Shown in pieces: positions 15,882 to 24,656 of a stretch of 35,319 nucleotides of DNA (the stretch's first letter is position 1; each line of letters begins with the position of its first letter). This DNA is from Planctomycetota bacterium (GTDB lineage: Bacteria > Planctomycetota > Planctomycetia > Gemmatales > Gemmataceae): assembly GCA_021324515.1 (NCBI GenBank), contig JAJPIY010000207.1, positions 1 to 35,319 on the forward strand, written 5' to 3'. The notes below the pieces were generated by a model. The model had not been told where the DNA came from. It saw nothing but the letters and a program-made list of their open reading frames with translations, and ran no database searches. Both the position numbers and the translations under genes were made by a program.

Positions 15882-16811
15882 TCAGGCGTCGGGCAAGACA
15901 GGGAAGAGGCTCTGTTGGAGATCCGTTTCCAAATCACGAATCCTCTTTACAGTCAACTGATAATATGCTTCCCTCACCTCGACGCCCAGATAATGCCGCT
16001 CCAGCATCTTGGCAGCTACGAGTGTTGTTCCACTGCCGCAGAAAGGATCGAAGACCAAATGGCCACGACTGGTCGTCAGTTCGATAAGTGCCTGCATCAG
16101 ACGCACAGGTTTCTGTGTTGGGTGCAGTCCGCCTTCTTTCGCTTCGGATTGGACCTTGATAACATTGTCTGGTGATTTGGTATACTTGACAAAGGCCTTC
16201 TCATGAAACGCCCCGATCTCATGTTCGAGAATGTTATCTGCAATGGTCCCCCCGATCTCATAGGGTTTCATGAACCACAAGATTGGTTCAAACAATGGCC
16301 GAAGGTTGCCGACGCGCCAGCCTTCCCATCGCCGTGATGAATCTTCGTCGCCGCGTCGCTCAAAAATCACACTGACTCGTTGGGCGCGATGCGGCGCTGT
16401 TTCACGAAGCCACGCTAGCATGTCCTTGAACGTAAAACCGACGTCTTCCATTGCGGCGATGCATCGATGCGCCAGACGCCGCCCCGCAAAAATAATGGCG
16501 GAGCCACCTGGCTTGAGCACACGGAGCCATTGGCTCGTCCATGTCTTGCACCATTCGTAATACTGTGAGGGAATTTCGCGGTCGGCCGCTGACCAACCAT
16601 TTAACGGTTTCCCTCGTTTTTGAAAAACGGCCCCTGCCTTCTGTTGGGCAGGACTTGAGCCTAAGAAAGCAGAATTCGTGTTGGGGTGAAGGACGTCCCA
16701 CTCATCAATGCCAATGCCATAGGGAATGTCGCTCAAAATGAGATGGACCGACGCCGTCTCCATTTTGGGCAGGACGTTCAGGCAATCATCATGTATGACC
16801 GTATCTATCAT
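15882..16811 (-). CDS. HindIII-like type II DNA adenine methyltransferase
   Basis: S-adenosylmethionine-dependent N6-adenine or N4-cytosine methyltransferase of the beta group, 309 residues. The catalytic motif IV DIPYGIG (28-34) comes before the AdoMet-binding motif I FDPFCGSGTT (254-263), and HPTQKP at 230-235 is characteristic. It should protect host DNA from the nuclease encoded just upstream. From memory M.HindIII has about the same length, so A-methylation of AAGCTT is the expected specificity; that is inference from the partner. The ATG at 16811 lies seven bases after the endonuclease stop. The frame continues upstream inside the endonuclease gene, but that extension has no conserved sequence. 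Confidence 0.88.
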   Translation of the reverse strand: MIDTVIHDDCLNVLPKMETASVHLILSDIPYGIGIDEWDVLHPNTNSAFLGSSPAQQKAGAVFQKRGKPLNGWSAADREIPSQYYEWCKTWTSQWLRVLKPGGSAIIFAGRRLAHRCIAAMEDVGFTFKDMLAWLRETAPHRAQRVSVIFERRGDEDSSRRWEGWRVGNLRPLFEPILWFMKPYEIGGTIADNILEHEIGAFHEKAFVKYTKSPDNVIKVQSEAKEGGLHPTQKPVRLMQALIELTTSRGHLVFDPFCGSGTTLVAAKMLERHYLGVEVREAYYQLTVKRIRDLETDLQQSLFPVLPDA

Positions 16812-16818
16812 GTTTGGA

Positions 16819-17724
16819 TCACCCGATCTTATCGTCCTTGGGAAGTTGTTTGATATACTTCTGAATTGCTGCGATCTTTTCACGGACTTTGAGAGCCGAG
16901 ATCAGTTCAGCAATGGCTTTCTCCCGAGTATACTGCTTGACTCCCTTTTCATACTTCGTCCAAAATTCGATTTCACTTTCAGCCCGGGCGATAGTGGCAG
17001 CTTTACACGTCAACAACTCGGCTTTCATGGTTTTATAGGAAAGCGACAAATGTTCGCAAATCAGTTGGTTCCCCAGTCGATGGAAATTGTCTTTTTTGTT
17101 CTTTTGGCTTACTGTAACCTTCTTTGTCAGCCATTCGCTGATGTTCCACACCGAGGCAAGGTTCAGCTTGGCCGATTCACGGATGCCTGAACGGATGAAG
17201 AAGAGCAGCTGTTCCCAACTCAACAGGCAAACATTGTCATCGATCGCCTGCCCATAAATCTGACTCGACTTTTTGGGGTACTGAAAATACGGACATACCA
17301 GCACCGAGTAATTGTGGTCGCCTCGCCAATCCGCCATAGACTTGACCTTGAAATCCTTCTGGTTCTTGGCAGTCCTGCTCAAGCGAAACGCTTTCGCGTC
17401 GCCGACCAACGAATATTCGTGAAAATAGCTCTTTGCGACTACATCCGCGCAGTCAGCGCGTTCCTTGTTGACCGTGGCACGAAGCCCCAACTCTTGCAAA
17501 CTCTTCGCTAGGACAATGTCGGCTGCTTTGGCGAAGAGTTTTTCGGCGGTCGAATCATGGTCAATACTCTCCGGAATGGCCCCGATCTCCGCGATCAACT
17601 TTTCCAAAGACGAGGTCTCGATCCGAAAGATGCGGTCTTCCAGTTCTTGGCACACAGACTCAAAGGCACCCGGCAACGCAGCCCTTTTGGTGGTGATTAT
17701 CTTAAGGAGATCGGCAAACGTCAT
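16819..17724 (-). CDS. HindIII-family type II restriction endonuclease
   Basis: 301-residue nuclease resembling R.HindIII (about 300 residues from memory). The core is VGDAKAFRLSRTAKNQKDFK, with the metal-binding D109-x-K111 of the PD-(D/E)xK type. D124 corresponds to another residue I recall as essential in HindIII, E88 could complete the site, and VLVCPYFQYPKKSSQIYGQA follows. It should cut AAGCTT or a relative. The ATG at 17724 has GAGG nine bases ahead; the frame is open to 18045 but that part overlaps the small gene and is low-complexity. The gene is visibly AT-richer than its neighbours (28 G/C of 60 in 16861-16920, against 42 of 60 in 18841-18900), a sign of transfer. Confidence 0.85.
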   Translation of the reverse strand: MTFADLLKIITTKRAALPGAFESVCQELEDRIFRIETSSLEKLIAEIGAIPESIDHDSTAEKLFAKAADIVLAKSLQELGLRATVNKERADCADVVAKSYFHEYSLVGDAKAFRLSRTAKNQKDFKVKSMADWRGDHNYSVLVCPYFQYPKKSSQIYGQAIDDNVCLLSWEQLLFFIRSGIRESAKLNLASVWNISEWLTKKVTVSQKNKKDNFHRLGNQLICEHLSLSYKTMKAELLTCKAATIARAESEIEFWTKYEKGVKQYTREKAIAELISALKVREKIAAIQKYIKQLPKDDKIG

Positions 17725-17762
17725 CCTGTGTTCCTCAACCATACCAAGGAGCCCCGTGTGAC

Positions 17763-17999
17763 CTAGCCAGGGCGCATTTTGCGCAGAGCAGCACGGACGC
17801 GTTGCTTGGCCTGACGGGTTTGCCGCTCCTTCTTGCGCTGCTGACGCTTGAGGCGCTGCAACGCCGCCAGAAACCGCGGCGTCTCTGGCTCGCCATAAAT
17901 CATGGCGAACGCTCCTTTCGGAACACCGGCTAGCCCATCTGGGGGTTGGTAGTACTGACTGAAGCGGACCATGCCGGTTGCCGGGTTTGTCGGGAACAT
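17763..17999 (-). CDS. Small conserved-looking protein, unknown function
   Basis: 78 residues, no family recognised. The first half is ordinary soluble sequence (GMVRFSQYYQPPDGLAGVPK and AMIYGEPETPRFLAALQRL). The second half is a highly basic, probably helical tail (KRQQRKKERQTRQAKQRVR) that could bind nucleic acid. GGGGAGGG lies two or three bases before the ATG at 17999, a strong ribosome-binding sequence although the spacing is short. It sits between the ribonucleotide reductase and the restriction endonuclease, 38 nt ahead of the latter. A restriction controller is possible, but there is no visible helix-turn-helix. Confidence 0.55.
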   Translation of the reverse strand: MFPTNPATGMVRFSQYYQPPDGLAGVPKGAFAMIYGEPETPRFLAALQRLKRQQRKKERQTRQAKQRVRAALRKMRPG

Positions 18000-18078
18000 C
18001 GCCCTCCCCTTTATCTCTTATGCGATCGATACAACCGGCTGTCAATAGTTTTGTGGGCGATTTTTTTAGCGAGCAGCT

Positions 18079-21000
18079 TCAGCTGCATCCCGACGTGGCG
18101 CCGCAAGTGTCGCATTTGCAACATGAGCCGCTGCGCACCAGGGTCAGCTGGCCGCACTCGCTGCACGGATCGCCTTCGTAACCTTTCAGGCGCGCCAAGC
18201 GAATCTTCTCTTCCATCGTTTGCTCGTGGGTGCCGTTTTTGTGTCCGTTGGTTGTGGCTGGGCCGCTGTGGCGCAGGGGTTTCAGATGGCCGCTGCGTGG
18301 CGTGGCAAATGCTTTGCTCATCGGCCGCGGCTCGACGATGCGCTCCTCCTTCACTTCCTCGGACTCGAAATCCGGCTCGTGGCGCTCCCGGTGGATGGCA
18401 TCGCCGCGCAGGTCTTCCTCCTCAACCTGGGCCAAATCATGCCGGCCAAGATAAGTGATAGCCAATTCGCGGAAGATGTAGTCGATGACCGAGGTGGTCA
18501 TCTTGATGTGCGGATTGCCCTGGACCACGCCGTTCGGCTCGAAGCGCGTAAACAGGAAAGCATCGACGAACTCTTCCAGCGGGACGCCGTGCTGCAAGCC
18601 GAGGGAAACGGCGATGGCAAAACAGTTCATCATGCTGCGGAAAGCCGCGCCTTCCTTGTGCATGTCCAAGAAAATTTCGCCGAGGGTGCCGTCTTCGTAA
18701 TCTCCCGTGCGCAGGTACACCTTGTGATTGCCGATGCGGGCCTTCTGCGTGTAGCCGGCGCGACGGTCTGGCAAGCGGCGGCGGTGGGCGAGATAGCGAT
18801 AGACGACCTTCTCGGCGATACGGACGGGTTCCGCTTTAGGCTCCTGCGGCCGAGCTTCTGCCGTTTCCGCTTCCAGGTCCGGGGCGTCGGCCACCGTGTT
18901 GAGCGGCTGGCTGAGCTTGGAGCCGTCGCGATAGAGGGCGTTGGCCTTGACCATGAGCTGCCAACTGAGCATATACGCCCTTTTGACATCTTCAAGGGTT
19001 GCCGTATGGGGCATATTGATGGTTTTGGAGATCGCTCCGGAGATGAACGGCTGGGCGGCGGCCATCATGCGGATGTGTGCCTCAGCCGACAGGAAGCGTT
19101 GACCCAGTTTGCCGCACCTGTTGGCGCAATCGAAAACCGGCAGGTGCTCGGGATCGAGGTGCGGGGCCCCTTCAATGGTCATGGTGCCACACACGTAGCG
19201 GTTGGCCTCGGCAATCTGCTCCTGACTGAAGCCCAGGGCCGTGAGCAGGTCGAAGCTCGGGGCCTCGATCTGTTCGGCTTTGAAGCCGAGCTTGTCAATC
19301 AACACGTCGTCCCCGACGGTCCAACGATTGAAAGCGAAAGGCAGCTCGAAAACACTGGGCATCATTGCTTCAAGGCGCTGGAGCACTTCGTCGGGGAAGC
19401 CCTTGGCCCGCAGCGTGGCGAAGTTGATGTGCGGGCAGCCGTGCAACGTACCGGCCCCGCGGCAGTAGCGAACGATGTCCTCGATCTGCCGCGGCGTGTA
19501 ACCGAGCCGCCGCAGCGCCGGGGGGATCGATTCGTTGATGATTTTGAAGTAGCCGCCGCCGGCCAGTTTCTTGAACTTCACCAGGGCGAAGTCCGGCTCA
19601 ATGCCGGTGGTATCGCAATCCATGACCAGGGCTATGGTGCCCGTAGGGGCGATGCACGTCACCTGTGCATTGCGATAGCCGTATTTCTCGCCCAATTCCA
19701 GCATGCGATCGCATTCGTGCTGGGCGGCCTTGAGCAGATAATCCGGGCAGAAACGCGCATCGATGCCGACCGGGGTGATGGTCAGCCCCTCGTACTCCTC
19801 CTGGGGAGCGTTGTAGGCAGCGCGGCGATGATTGCGGATGACACGCAGCATGGCTTCGCGGTTGGCCTCAAAGCGGGGGAACGGGCCGACTTCGGCAGCC
19901 ATTTCTGCTGAGGTAGCGTAGGCAACCGCATGCATCAGGGCAGTGATAGCGCCACACCAGGCCCGGCCCTCGTGCGAATCGTAGGGCAGCCCTTGTACCA
20001 TGAGCAACGATCCCAGGTTGGCGTAGCCCAGACCCAGGGTGCGATAATCGTAGGATTTCTGGGCCACCGCCTTGCTGGGGAACTGGGCCATGTATACGGA
20101 TATTTCGAGGATCAACGTCCACAAGCGTGTGGCATGGCGGAACGAATCTACGTCGAAATGGCCAGTTTGCTCGTCGTAGAATTTGCGCAAATTAAGAGAG
20201 GCCAGGTTGCAGGCCGTGTCATCGAGGTACATGTATTCCGAGCACGGGTTCGACGCATTGATACGGCCGTCCGCCGGACAGGTGTGCCATTCATTGATGG
20301 TGGTGTCGAACTGCACTCCTGGATCGGCGCACGACCAGGCGGCGAAAGCAATCTGTTCCCACAGCTGGCGGGCACGTAGCGTCTTGCAGGGCTTGGGGGG
20401 CCGGCCTTCCCGCCGCGCTTTTTCTTTTTCCGTGCGCCAGTACAGGCGCCAAGGCCCGTCTTTCTGCACCGCATCCATGAATTCGTTGCTGAGGCGTACC
20501 GAATTGTTGCTGTTCTGGCCAGAAACGGTGAAGTACGCCTTCGAGTTCCAGTCGGTGTTGTATTCCTCGATAGTCAAGGAGGTAAAGCCCTGGGCGGCCA
20601 ATTGCAGGGCGCGCTCGATGTAGTTGACCGGCACCAGGGCGGCGCGAGCCTCGATGACGGCCTTGTGCAGCTGGTGATTGCGTTGGCGATCCAGCCGCTC
20701 CTCAGCGTTGGGCCAACTTGCGCAGGCCTTGAGGATAGCATTCAGATGGCGATTGAGCAGCCGCGAGCCGGCCACCAGCGCCGCCACTTTGGCCTCTTCG
20801 ACCATCTTCCAGTTGATGAATTCTTCAATATCGGGATGATCGAGGTCCAAGATGACCATTTTGGCGGCCCGGCGTGTTGTGCCTCCCGACTTGATGGCGC
20901 CCGCCGCCCGATCGCCGATCTTGAGGAAGCTCATCAACCCGCTGGATTTGCCGCCGCCGGACAATGGTTCGCCTTCCCCGCGCAGCGAAGAGAAATTCGC

Positions 21001-22755
21001 GCCGCTGCCCGACCCGTACTTAAAGATGCGCGCCTCTCGCACCCAGAAATCCATGATGCCGCCTTCATTTACGAGATCATCCTGGATGGAGAGGATAAAG
21101 CAATTGTGGACCACTATATTATTCGTGAGGAACGTATGACTCTCTGTCTCAATGTCGTATACGTCCTCTTCACCGACGTATTCAATGGTTTCGATGACCT
21201 CATCGCGCAACTTAGCGACAGTTCGTCCCGGGAAAGTTAATGCTTCGGCGAGCTTGGCGCATTTGTTGGCGGAGACGAACCCAATTTGTTCAGCGAATTT
21301 TTCCTTCTCGCTTTTCCAAGAAACGATCACTTGATAATACTCTTGCCGATCCGCGCGTGAATCGCGGCAGGTTACAATGCGATTGTATATACCCAAATGG
21401 AAGAGTAATTGTGAAACGCCAATCGCCAATCGCGGGGAAATGGTCCCGAAAACAATATCGCTGCTCTGCCGATCCTCGCGGATACGTACACACCCATCGG
21501 CCTGGAACAACGCCCGCAGATAGGCAATCATGACATTACGTCCGCCACGCATCACGGCATAAGGGACCTGCATATCCAAGCGACGATCCCGCAAGCCATA
21601 GCGAGTTACGAAGTCACGCAACGGTTCGCCGTAGAGACGTAAGCGGCGGATGTCGAGCATGGCACTGCGGCTGATGACGCTGCGCTCATGCGAATGAACC
21701 TCCGCAAAGAGTTGATCGACGAGGCCGCCGACAAAAGCTCGCTCGTCTGCATCGATAGTTATGGCTTCAAGGGTGAGGCTTCGGTTGGTCCCATAGGTAT
21801 ACTGCCCTACGAAGCCGTCCCCTTGGAGCCAGCCGGCCAGAGCGGCCTCGGCCTCCGTGTGAGCGTTGCCTTCCTCTTCGACCGTCGTATCCGTGCGCTG
21901 GATAAGCCGCATGCCCGGCTCTAGCTGGCCGACTTCATACCAACGCTGCTGTCCTTTATGACCGTGACAGGCCAGTACGAGATGATCCGCTGTCGCCTCA
22001 ATGAAGTTGCCGTTGGTCAAACGAACACGATAGACCGCTCTGACACCATTGTGCTTGACTGCTACCACGCGCGTCAGTCCCTTGATATCGTAAACCGGCA
22101 AGCCAACCAGGTTCTTCTCGACGATCTCACCGATGGGGATTGGGCCAGCCGGCGTCGTTACGAGGGCATGGTAGGGTAAGCACGCATGCGGCGCTGGATA
22201 CTCATAGGCCGACGTGGAGCGCACCACCTGCTTTGTCTGCGGATCGACGCGGTAATGCCCCTGGGCGGGGCCGTCGATGCCGTAGGCCCAGAACAGGCCG
22301 GTGTTGAACCACTGCGGCGAGTTCGGCGCGGCCATCTGCGCCGCCAGCATGTAACAAACCTCGTCGTAGAAGGCGCGGGCATCAGCCTCCGACGAGAAAT
22401 AGCCGCCCTTCCAGCCCCAATACGTCCAGCAGCCGGCCAGACGATGAAACACCTGGCGCGCATCGGTCTCGTGGCCGTCCCGCGGATCAGCTGCGACCGG
22501 TTCGCTGCGCTGGAGCCATTCCGGGACGCCGTCTTCGGGTACTTTCTGGCTGTGCCGTGGTACGCCGGCCTTGCGGAAATATTTCTGGGCCAGAACATCC
22601 ACCGCTACCTGCGACCAGCCTTCCGGGGCCAGCAGGTCTTTCATCTCGAAGACCACCGACCCATCCGGGTTGACGATGCGCGAGGTCCGCTTGACGAAAG
22701 GGAACGAGGCGAAAGGGTCGCCCCCGGCCGTGGTATAGCGACGTGGGATTTGCAT
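18079..22755 (-). CDS. nrdJ: Adenosylcobalamin-dependent ribonucleotide reductase (class II) with intein
   Basis: Reduces ribonucleotides to deoxyribonucleotides with an adenosylcobalamin radical, oxygen-independently. The precursor is 1558 residues; removing the 360-residue intein (192-551) leaves 1198, a normal NrdJ size. Extein landmarks are [19 protein letters not shown] before the intein; the C552 [14 protein letters not shown] junction; the glycine-rich [40 protein letters not shown]; and a C-terminal cysteine-rich zinc-finger-like tail ([13 protein letters not shown]). The junction cysteine is also the conserved active-site cysteine of the reductase, so the enzyme cannot work unless spliced. 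The ATG at 22755 has a poor ribosome-binding site. Functional neighbours are dcd upstream and the adenosyltransferase downstream. Confidence 0.95.
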   Translation of the reverse strand: MQIPRRYTTAGGDPFASFPFVKRTSRIVNPDGSVVFEMKDLLAPEGWSQVAVDVLAQKYFRKAGVPRHSQKVPEDGVPEWLQRSEPVAADPRDGHETDARQVFHRLAGCWTYWGWKGGYFSSEADARAFYDEVCYMLAAQMAAPNSPQWFNTGLFWAYGIDGPAQGHYRVDPQTKQVVRSTSAYEYPAPHACLPYHALVTTPAGPIPIGEIVEKNLVGLPVYDIKGLTRVVAVKHNGVRAVYRVRLTNGNFIEATADHLVLACHGHKGQQRWYEVGQLEPGMRLIQRTDTTVEEEGNAHTEAEAALAGWLQGDGFVGQYTYGTNRSLTLEAITIDADERAFVGGLVDQLFAEVHSHERSVISRSAMLDIRRLRLYGEPLRDFVTRYGLRDRRLDMQVPYAVMRGGRNVMIAYLRALFQADGCVRIREDRQSSDIVFGTISPRLAIGVSQLLFHLGIYNRIVTCRDSRADRQEYYQVIVSWKSEKEKFAEQIGFVSANKCAKLAEALTFPGRTVAKLRDEVIETIEYVGEEDVYDIETESHTFLTNNIVVHNCFILSIQDDLVNEGGIMDFWVREARIFKYGSGSGANFSSLRGEGEPLSGGGKSSGLMSFLKIGDRAAGAIKSGGTTRRAAKMVILDLDHPDIEEFINWKMVEEAKVAALVAGSRLLNRHLNAILKACASWPNAEERLDRQRNHQLHKAVIEARAALVPVNYIERALQLAAQGFTSLTIEEYNTDWNSKAYFTVSGQNSNNSVRLSNEFMDAVQKDGPWRLYWRTEKEKARREGRPPKPCKTLRARQLWEQIAFAAWSCADPGVQFDTTINEWHTCPADGRINASNPCSEYMYLDDTACNLASLNLRKFYDEQTGHFDVDSFRHATRLWTLILEISVYMAQFPSKAVAQKSYDYRTLGLGYANLGSLLMVQGLPYDSHEGRAWCGAITALMHAVAYATSAEMAAEVGPFPRFEANREAMLRVIRNHRRAAYNAPQEEYEGLTITPVGIDARFCPDYLLKAAQHECDRMLELGEKYGYRNAQVTCIAPTGTIALVMDCDTTGIEPDFALVKFKKLAGGGYFKIINESIPPALRRLGYTPRQIEDIVRYCRGAGTLHGCPHINFATLRAKGFPDEVLQRLEAMMPSVFELPFAFNRWTVGDDVLIDKLGFKAEQIEAPSFDLLTALGFSQEQIAEANRYVCGTMTIEGAPHLDPEHLPVFDCANRCGKLGQRFLSAEAHIRMMAAAQPFISGAISKTINMPHTATLEDVKRAYMLSWQLMVKANALYRDGSKLSQPLNTVADAPDLEAETAEARPQEPKAEPVRIAEKVVYRYLAHRRRLPDRRAGYTQKARIGNHKVYLRTGDYEDGTLGEIFLDMHKEGAAFRSMMNCFAIAVSLGLQHGVPLEEFVDAFLFTRFEPNGVVQGNPHIKMTTSVIDYIFRELAITYLGRHDLAQVEEEDLRGDAIHRERHEPDFESEEVKEERIVEPRPMSKAFATPRSGHLKPLRHSGPATTNGHKNGTHEQTMEEKIRLARLKGYEGDPCSECGQLTLVRSGSCCKCDTCGATSGCS
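21103..22182 (-). mobile_element. Intein with LAGLIDADG homing endonuclease in nrdJ
   Basis: 360-residue in-frame protein intron, precursor residues 192-551. It begins with Cys ([13 protein letters not shown]), has the block B TADH (255-258), and ends VVHN before the extein Cys552, the standard HN/C junction. A two-motif LAGLIDADG endonuclease lies inside: LAGWLQGDG (306-314) and LRALFQADG (413-421), each with the catalytic aspartate. All splicing and nuclease residues look intact, so it should splice and may still home into empty nrdJ alleles. One sample (21301-21360) has 28 G/C in 60, lower than the surrounding extein, supporting later arrival. Confidence 0.93.
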
Positions 22756-22935
22756 GGAGAAATATCACGAAAAAAATCACTCCACCATTTCCGGCTGTCG
22801 AGGGCTGGTTTCTCAGGCAAACCGGACGGAGGAGCGGTTGTCAGTCCGTGGAGTATAAGTTTACTGCAAACGTAGACGCTTGTACACAGAATTTTTTCAC
22901 CTTCGTTCCTGCGCTCCGTATGGGAACAAGAAGCC

Positions 22936-22952
22936 GCTGAGGCGGCCTCAGC
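22936..22952. terminator. Hairpin at the end of dcd
   Basis: GCTGAGG-CGG-CCTCAGC, a seven-base perfect stem with a three-base loop that includes the dcd stop codon. On the minus strand it is followed by GGCTTCTTGTTCC, with only a weak U-run, so it may be an inefficient terminator or an RNA-stabilising hairpin rather than a full intrinsic terminator. Confidence 0.4.
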
Positions 22953-23511
22953 TGGTCGGCTCGGCGCCGAGGACGAACGGCAGCGTCAGCCCCTTCTGGT
23001 CTTGGTACTTGCCGCGCTTGTCGCCATAGCTGATTTGGCAAACGGCCTCGGCTCGCAGGAACACGATCTGGGCGATGCCCTCGCCTGCATAAATCTTGGC
23101 CGGCAGCGGTGTGGTGTTGCTGATCTCGATCGTGATCTTGCCGCGCCATTCCGGCTCCAAGGGCGTTATGTTGCAAATGATGCCGCACCGCGCATACGTC
23201 GATTTTCCCAGGCAGATGCCGAGAATGTCGCGGGGAATCTCTAAATATTCCAGGGTCTCCGCGAGCGCGAAACTGTTCGGCGGAATCAGACAAAAATCGC
23301 CTTCCATGTCCACAAAGGAGTTCGGGTCGAAGTTCTTGGGATCAACGACGGCGCAGCGTGCGTTGGTGAAGACCTTGAAGCGTCGGCCGATGCGCACATC
23401 GTAGCCGTAGCTGCTCAGGCCGTAGGAGATGACGCCGGGACGCACCGCGCTTTCGGCGAACGGCTCAATCTTAATCTCCCGCTGAATCTGCCAATCGGCG
23501 AGTACGCCCAT
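22948..23511 (-). CDS. dcd: dCTP deaminase
   Basis: Converts dCTP to dUTP, the route to dTMP; homotrimer of the dUTPase superfamily, cytoplasmic. 187 residues, the usual length. It starts [13 protein letters not shown] and carries the family signatures [41 protein letters not shown] and [16 protein letters not shown], the last including the catalytic glutamate region. AGAGGAAG seven bases ahead supports the ATG at 23511; an upstream in-frame start would add about fourteen unrelated residues. It precedes nrdJ by 192 nt on the same strand, a sensible pairing for deoxynucleotide supply. It could also hydrolyse dUTP, as bifunctional relatives do. Confidence 0.93.
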   Translation of the reverse strand: MGVLADWQIQREIKIEPFAESAVRPGVISYGLSSYGYDVRIGRRFKVFTNARCAVVDPKNFDPNSFVDMEGDFCLIPPNSFALAETLEYLEIPRDILGICLGKSTYARCGIICNITPLEPEWRGKITIEISNTTPLPAKIYAGEGIAQIVFLRAEAVCQISYGDKRGKYQDQKGLTLPFVLGAEPTS

Positions 23512-23822
23512 GACTTCCTCTTTCTTCTCATTGGCTACACTATGTCCAAGCATCTACTTTGTCTTATGGCCGCTTCGCTGGCAACTCAAGTCCAGACGGC
23601 TGAAGCAGCGAAAGTTGCTCTCGCTGTGAAACCGTGCCGAAATTACCTTTTTTTCCCACTGGAACAAGAGAATGCTTTTTGCCGAGCCTTCCGGCAATAG
23701 GGGAAAACCTGGTTTTGCGATCGGCTCAAGAACGCCTCACGACAAGTGAACTTGACTTCCGGGCGCGAACGTGCGCTACAGGGGGCCTGGATGCCGCTTG
23801 CTTGCAGATCCGGGAGGGTGTC
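23512..23822. other. Intergenic stretch between divergent genes
   Basis: 311 bases between the starts of dcd and the hydrolase gene. It must hold both promoters, but I see no convincing one; TTGACT near 23752 has only a weak -10 partner 17 bases on. No tRNA, repeat or small gene was recognised. Confidence 0.5.
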
Positions 23823-24656
23823 ATGTACACGACCTTGCCCATTCTATGCTTCTTGTTCGCCTCTCCAGAAACGATCGAGACGCAGTTTGTCCCGGTCGCC
23901 CCTGTCCTGTCGCAGCGGCATTGGTGGAACGCCTCACCAAACAGGCGAGCGGTAGTGTTGATTCACGGCTTGTTTGTTCATCCCTTCAGCAAAACCAACG
24001 TCGGTCGAGCGCAGCTGCACGCTTGGCAACGGCCTGACAGCCTGCTGGTCAAACGGCTGGCTCAGGAAGCGGACGTGTTCGCGTTCGCCTATGCTCAGAC
24101 AGCCAGCGCCGATGACATCGCCGACTGCCCCCAGTTGGCCCAGGCGATACGGCAACTTCGGCAGGATGGCTACCGCGAGATTGTGCTCATCGGCCACAGC
24201 GCCGGCGGCGTCATCGCCCGGCAGTTTGTCGAGGACCACCCCGATTGCGGCGTAACTAAGGTGATTCAAGTGTGCGCCCCCAACACCGGCTCCAGCTGGG
24301 CCAAATGGCAGACCGTGCGGGCCAATCAGCTCGATTTCCTCGATTCGTTGACCAAGCCGGTCCGCAGCCGTATTCTGTCGCAGCGGCTAGACAAGGAAAT
24401 TCCGCGGCACATCGAGTTCGCCTGCATCGTGGGCACCGGCTCGGTCGTCGGCGACGGCGTGGTGTCTAACCGCTCGCAGTATCCACCCGATTTGCAGAAG
24501 CAAGGCATCCCAGCCTATCCCTTCAACAGTACGCATTGGATGGTGTTGCGCAGCCACAAAGGCGTCGAGCTGGCGGCCCGTCTGGTGCGCGACCCCCAAC
24601 CCCGCTGGGACGCCCAACAAGTCGAAGCAGTTCGCCGCCGGCTTGTCGGCGACTAA
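23823..24656 (+). CDS. Alpha/beta hydrolase, lipase/esterase-like
   Basis: 277-residue serine hydrolase. The oxyanion strand is VVLIHGLFVHPFS (IHG at 47-49) and the nucleophile elbow is GHSAGG (124-129, S126), as in bacterial lipases and PGAP1-like esterases; VIQVCAPNTGSSWAKW follows the elbow as usual. The final histidine is probably within STHWMVLRSHKG near the C-terminus. A short hydrophobic N-terminus (PILCFLFASPETIE) may be a signal or anchor. GGGAGGG five bases ahead fixes the ATG at 23823; the upstream open frame is not protein-like. The substrate is unknown. Its last four bases overlap the end of convergent selA. Confidence 0.8.
   Translation: MYTTLPILCFLFASPETIETQFVPVAPVLSQRHWWNASPNRRAVVLIHGLFVHPFSKTNVGRAQLHAWQRPDSLLVKRLAQEADVFAFAYAQTASADDIADCPQLAQAIRQLRQDGYREIVLIGHSAGGVIARQFVEDHPDCGVTKVIQVCAPNTGSSWAKWQTVRANQLDFLDSLTKPVRSRILSQRLDKEIPRHIEFACIVGTGSVVGDGVVSNRSQYPPDLQKQGIPAYPFNSTHWMVLRSHKGVELAARLVRDPQPRWDAQQVEAVRRRLVGD

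Noticed and set aside
17725-18045. N-terminal extension of the restriction endonuclease
   Set aside because: The open frame upstream of 17724 overlaps the 78-residue gene and is low-complexity; ATG 17724 with GAGG gives the length expected for a HindIII-type enzyme.
18220-19911. 563-codon plus-strand frame opposite nrdJ
   Set aside because: Antisense to conserved NrdJ sequence; no family resemblance and a byproduct of high GC.
22756-22947. Cobalamin riboswitch ahead of nrdJ
   Set aside because: I could not find a convincing B12 box or the conserved core; GCCTGAGAAACCAGCC is only loosely similar.
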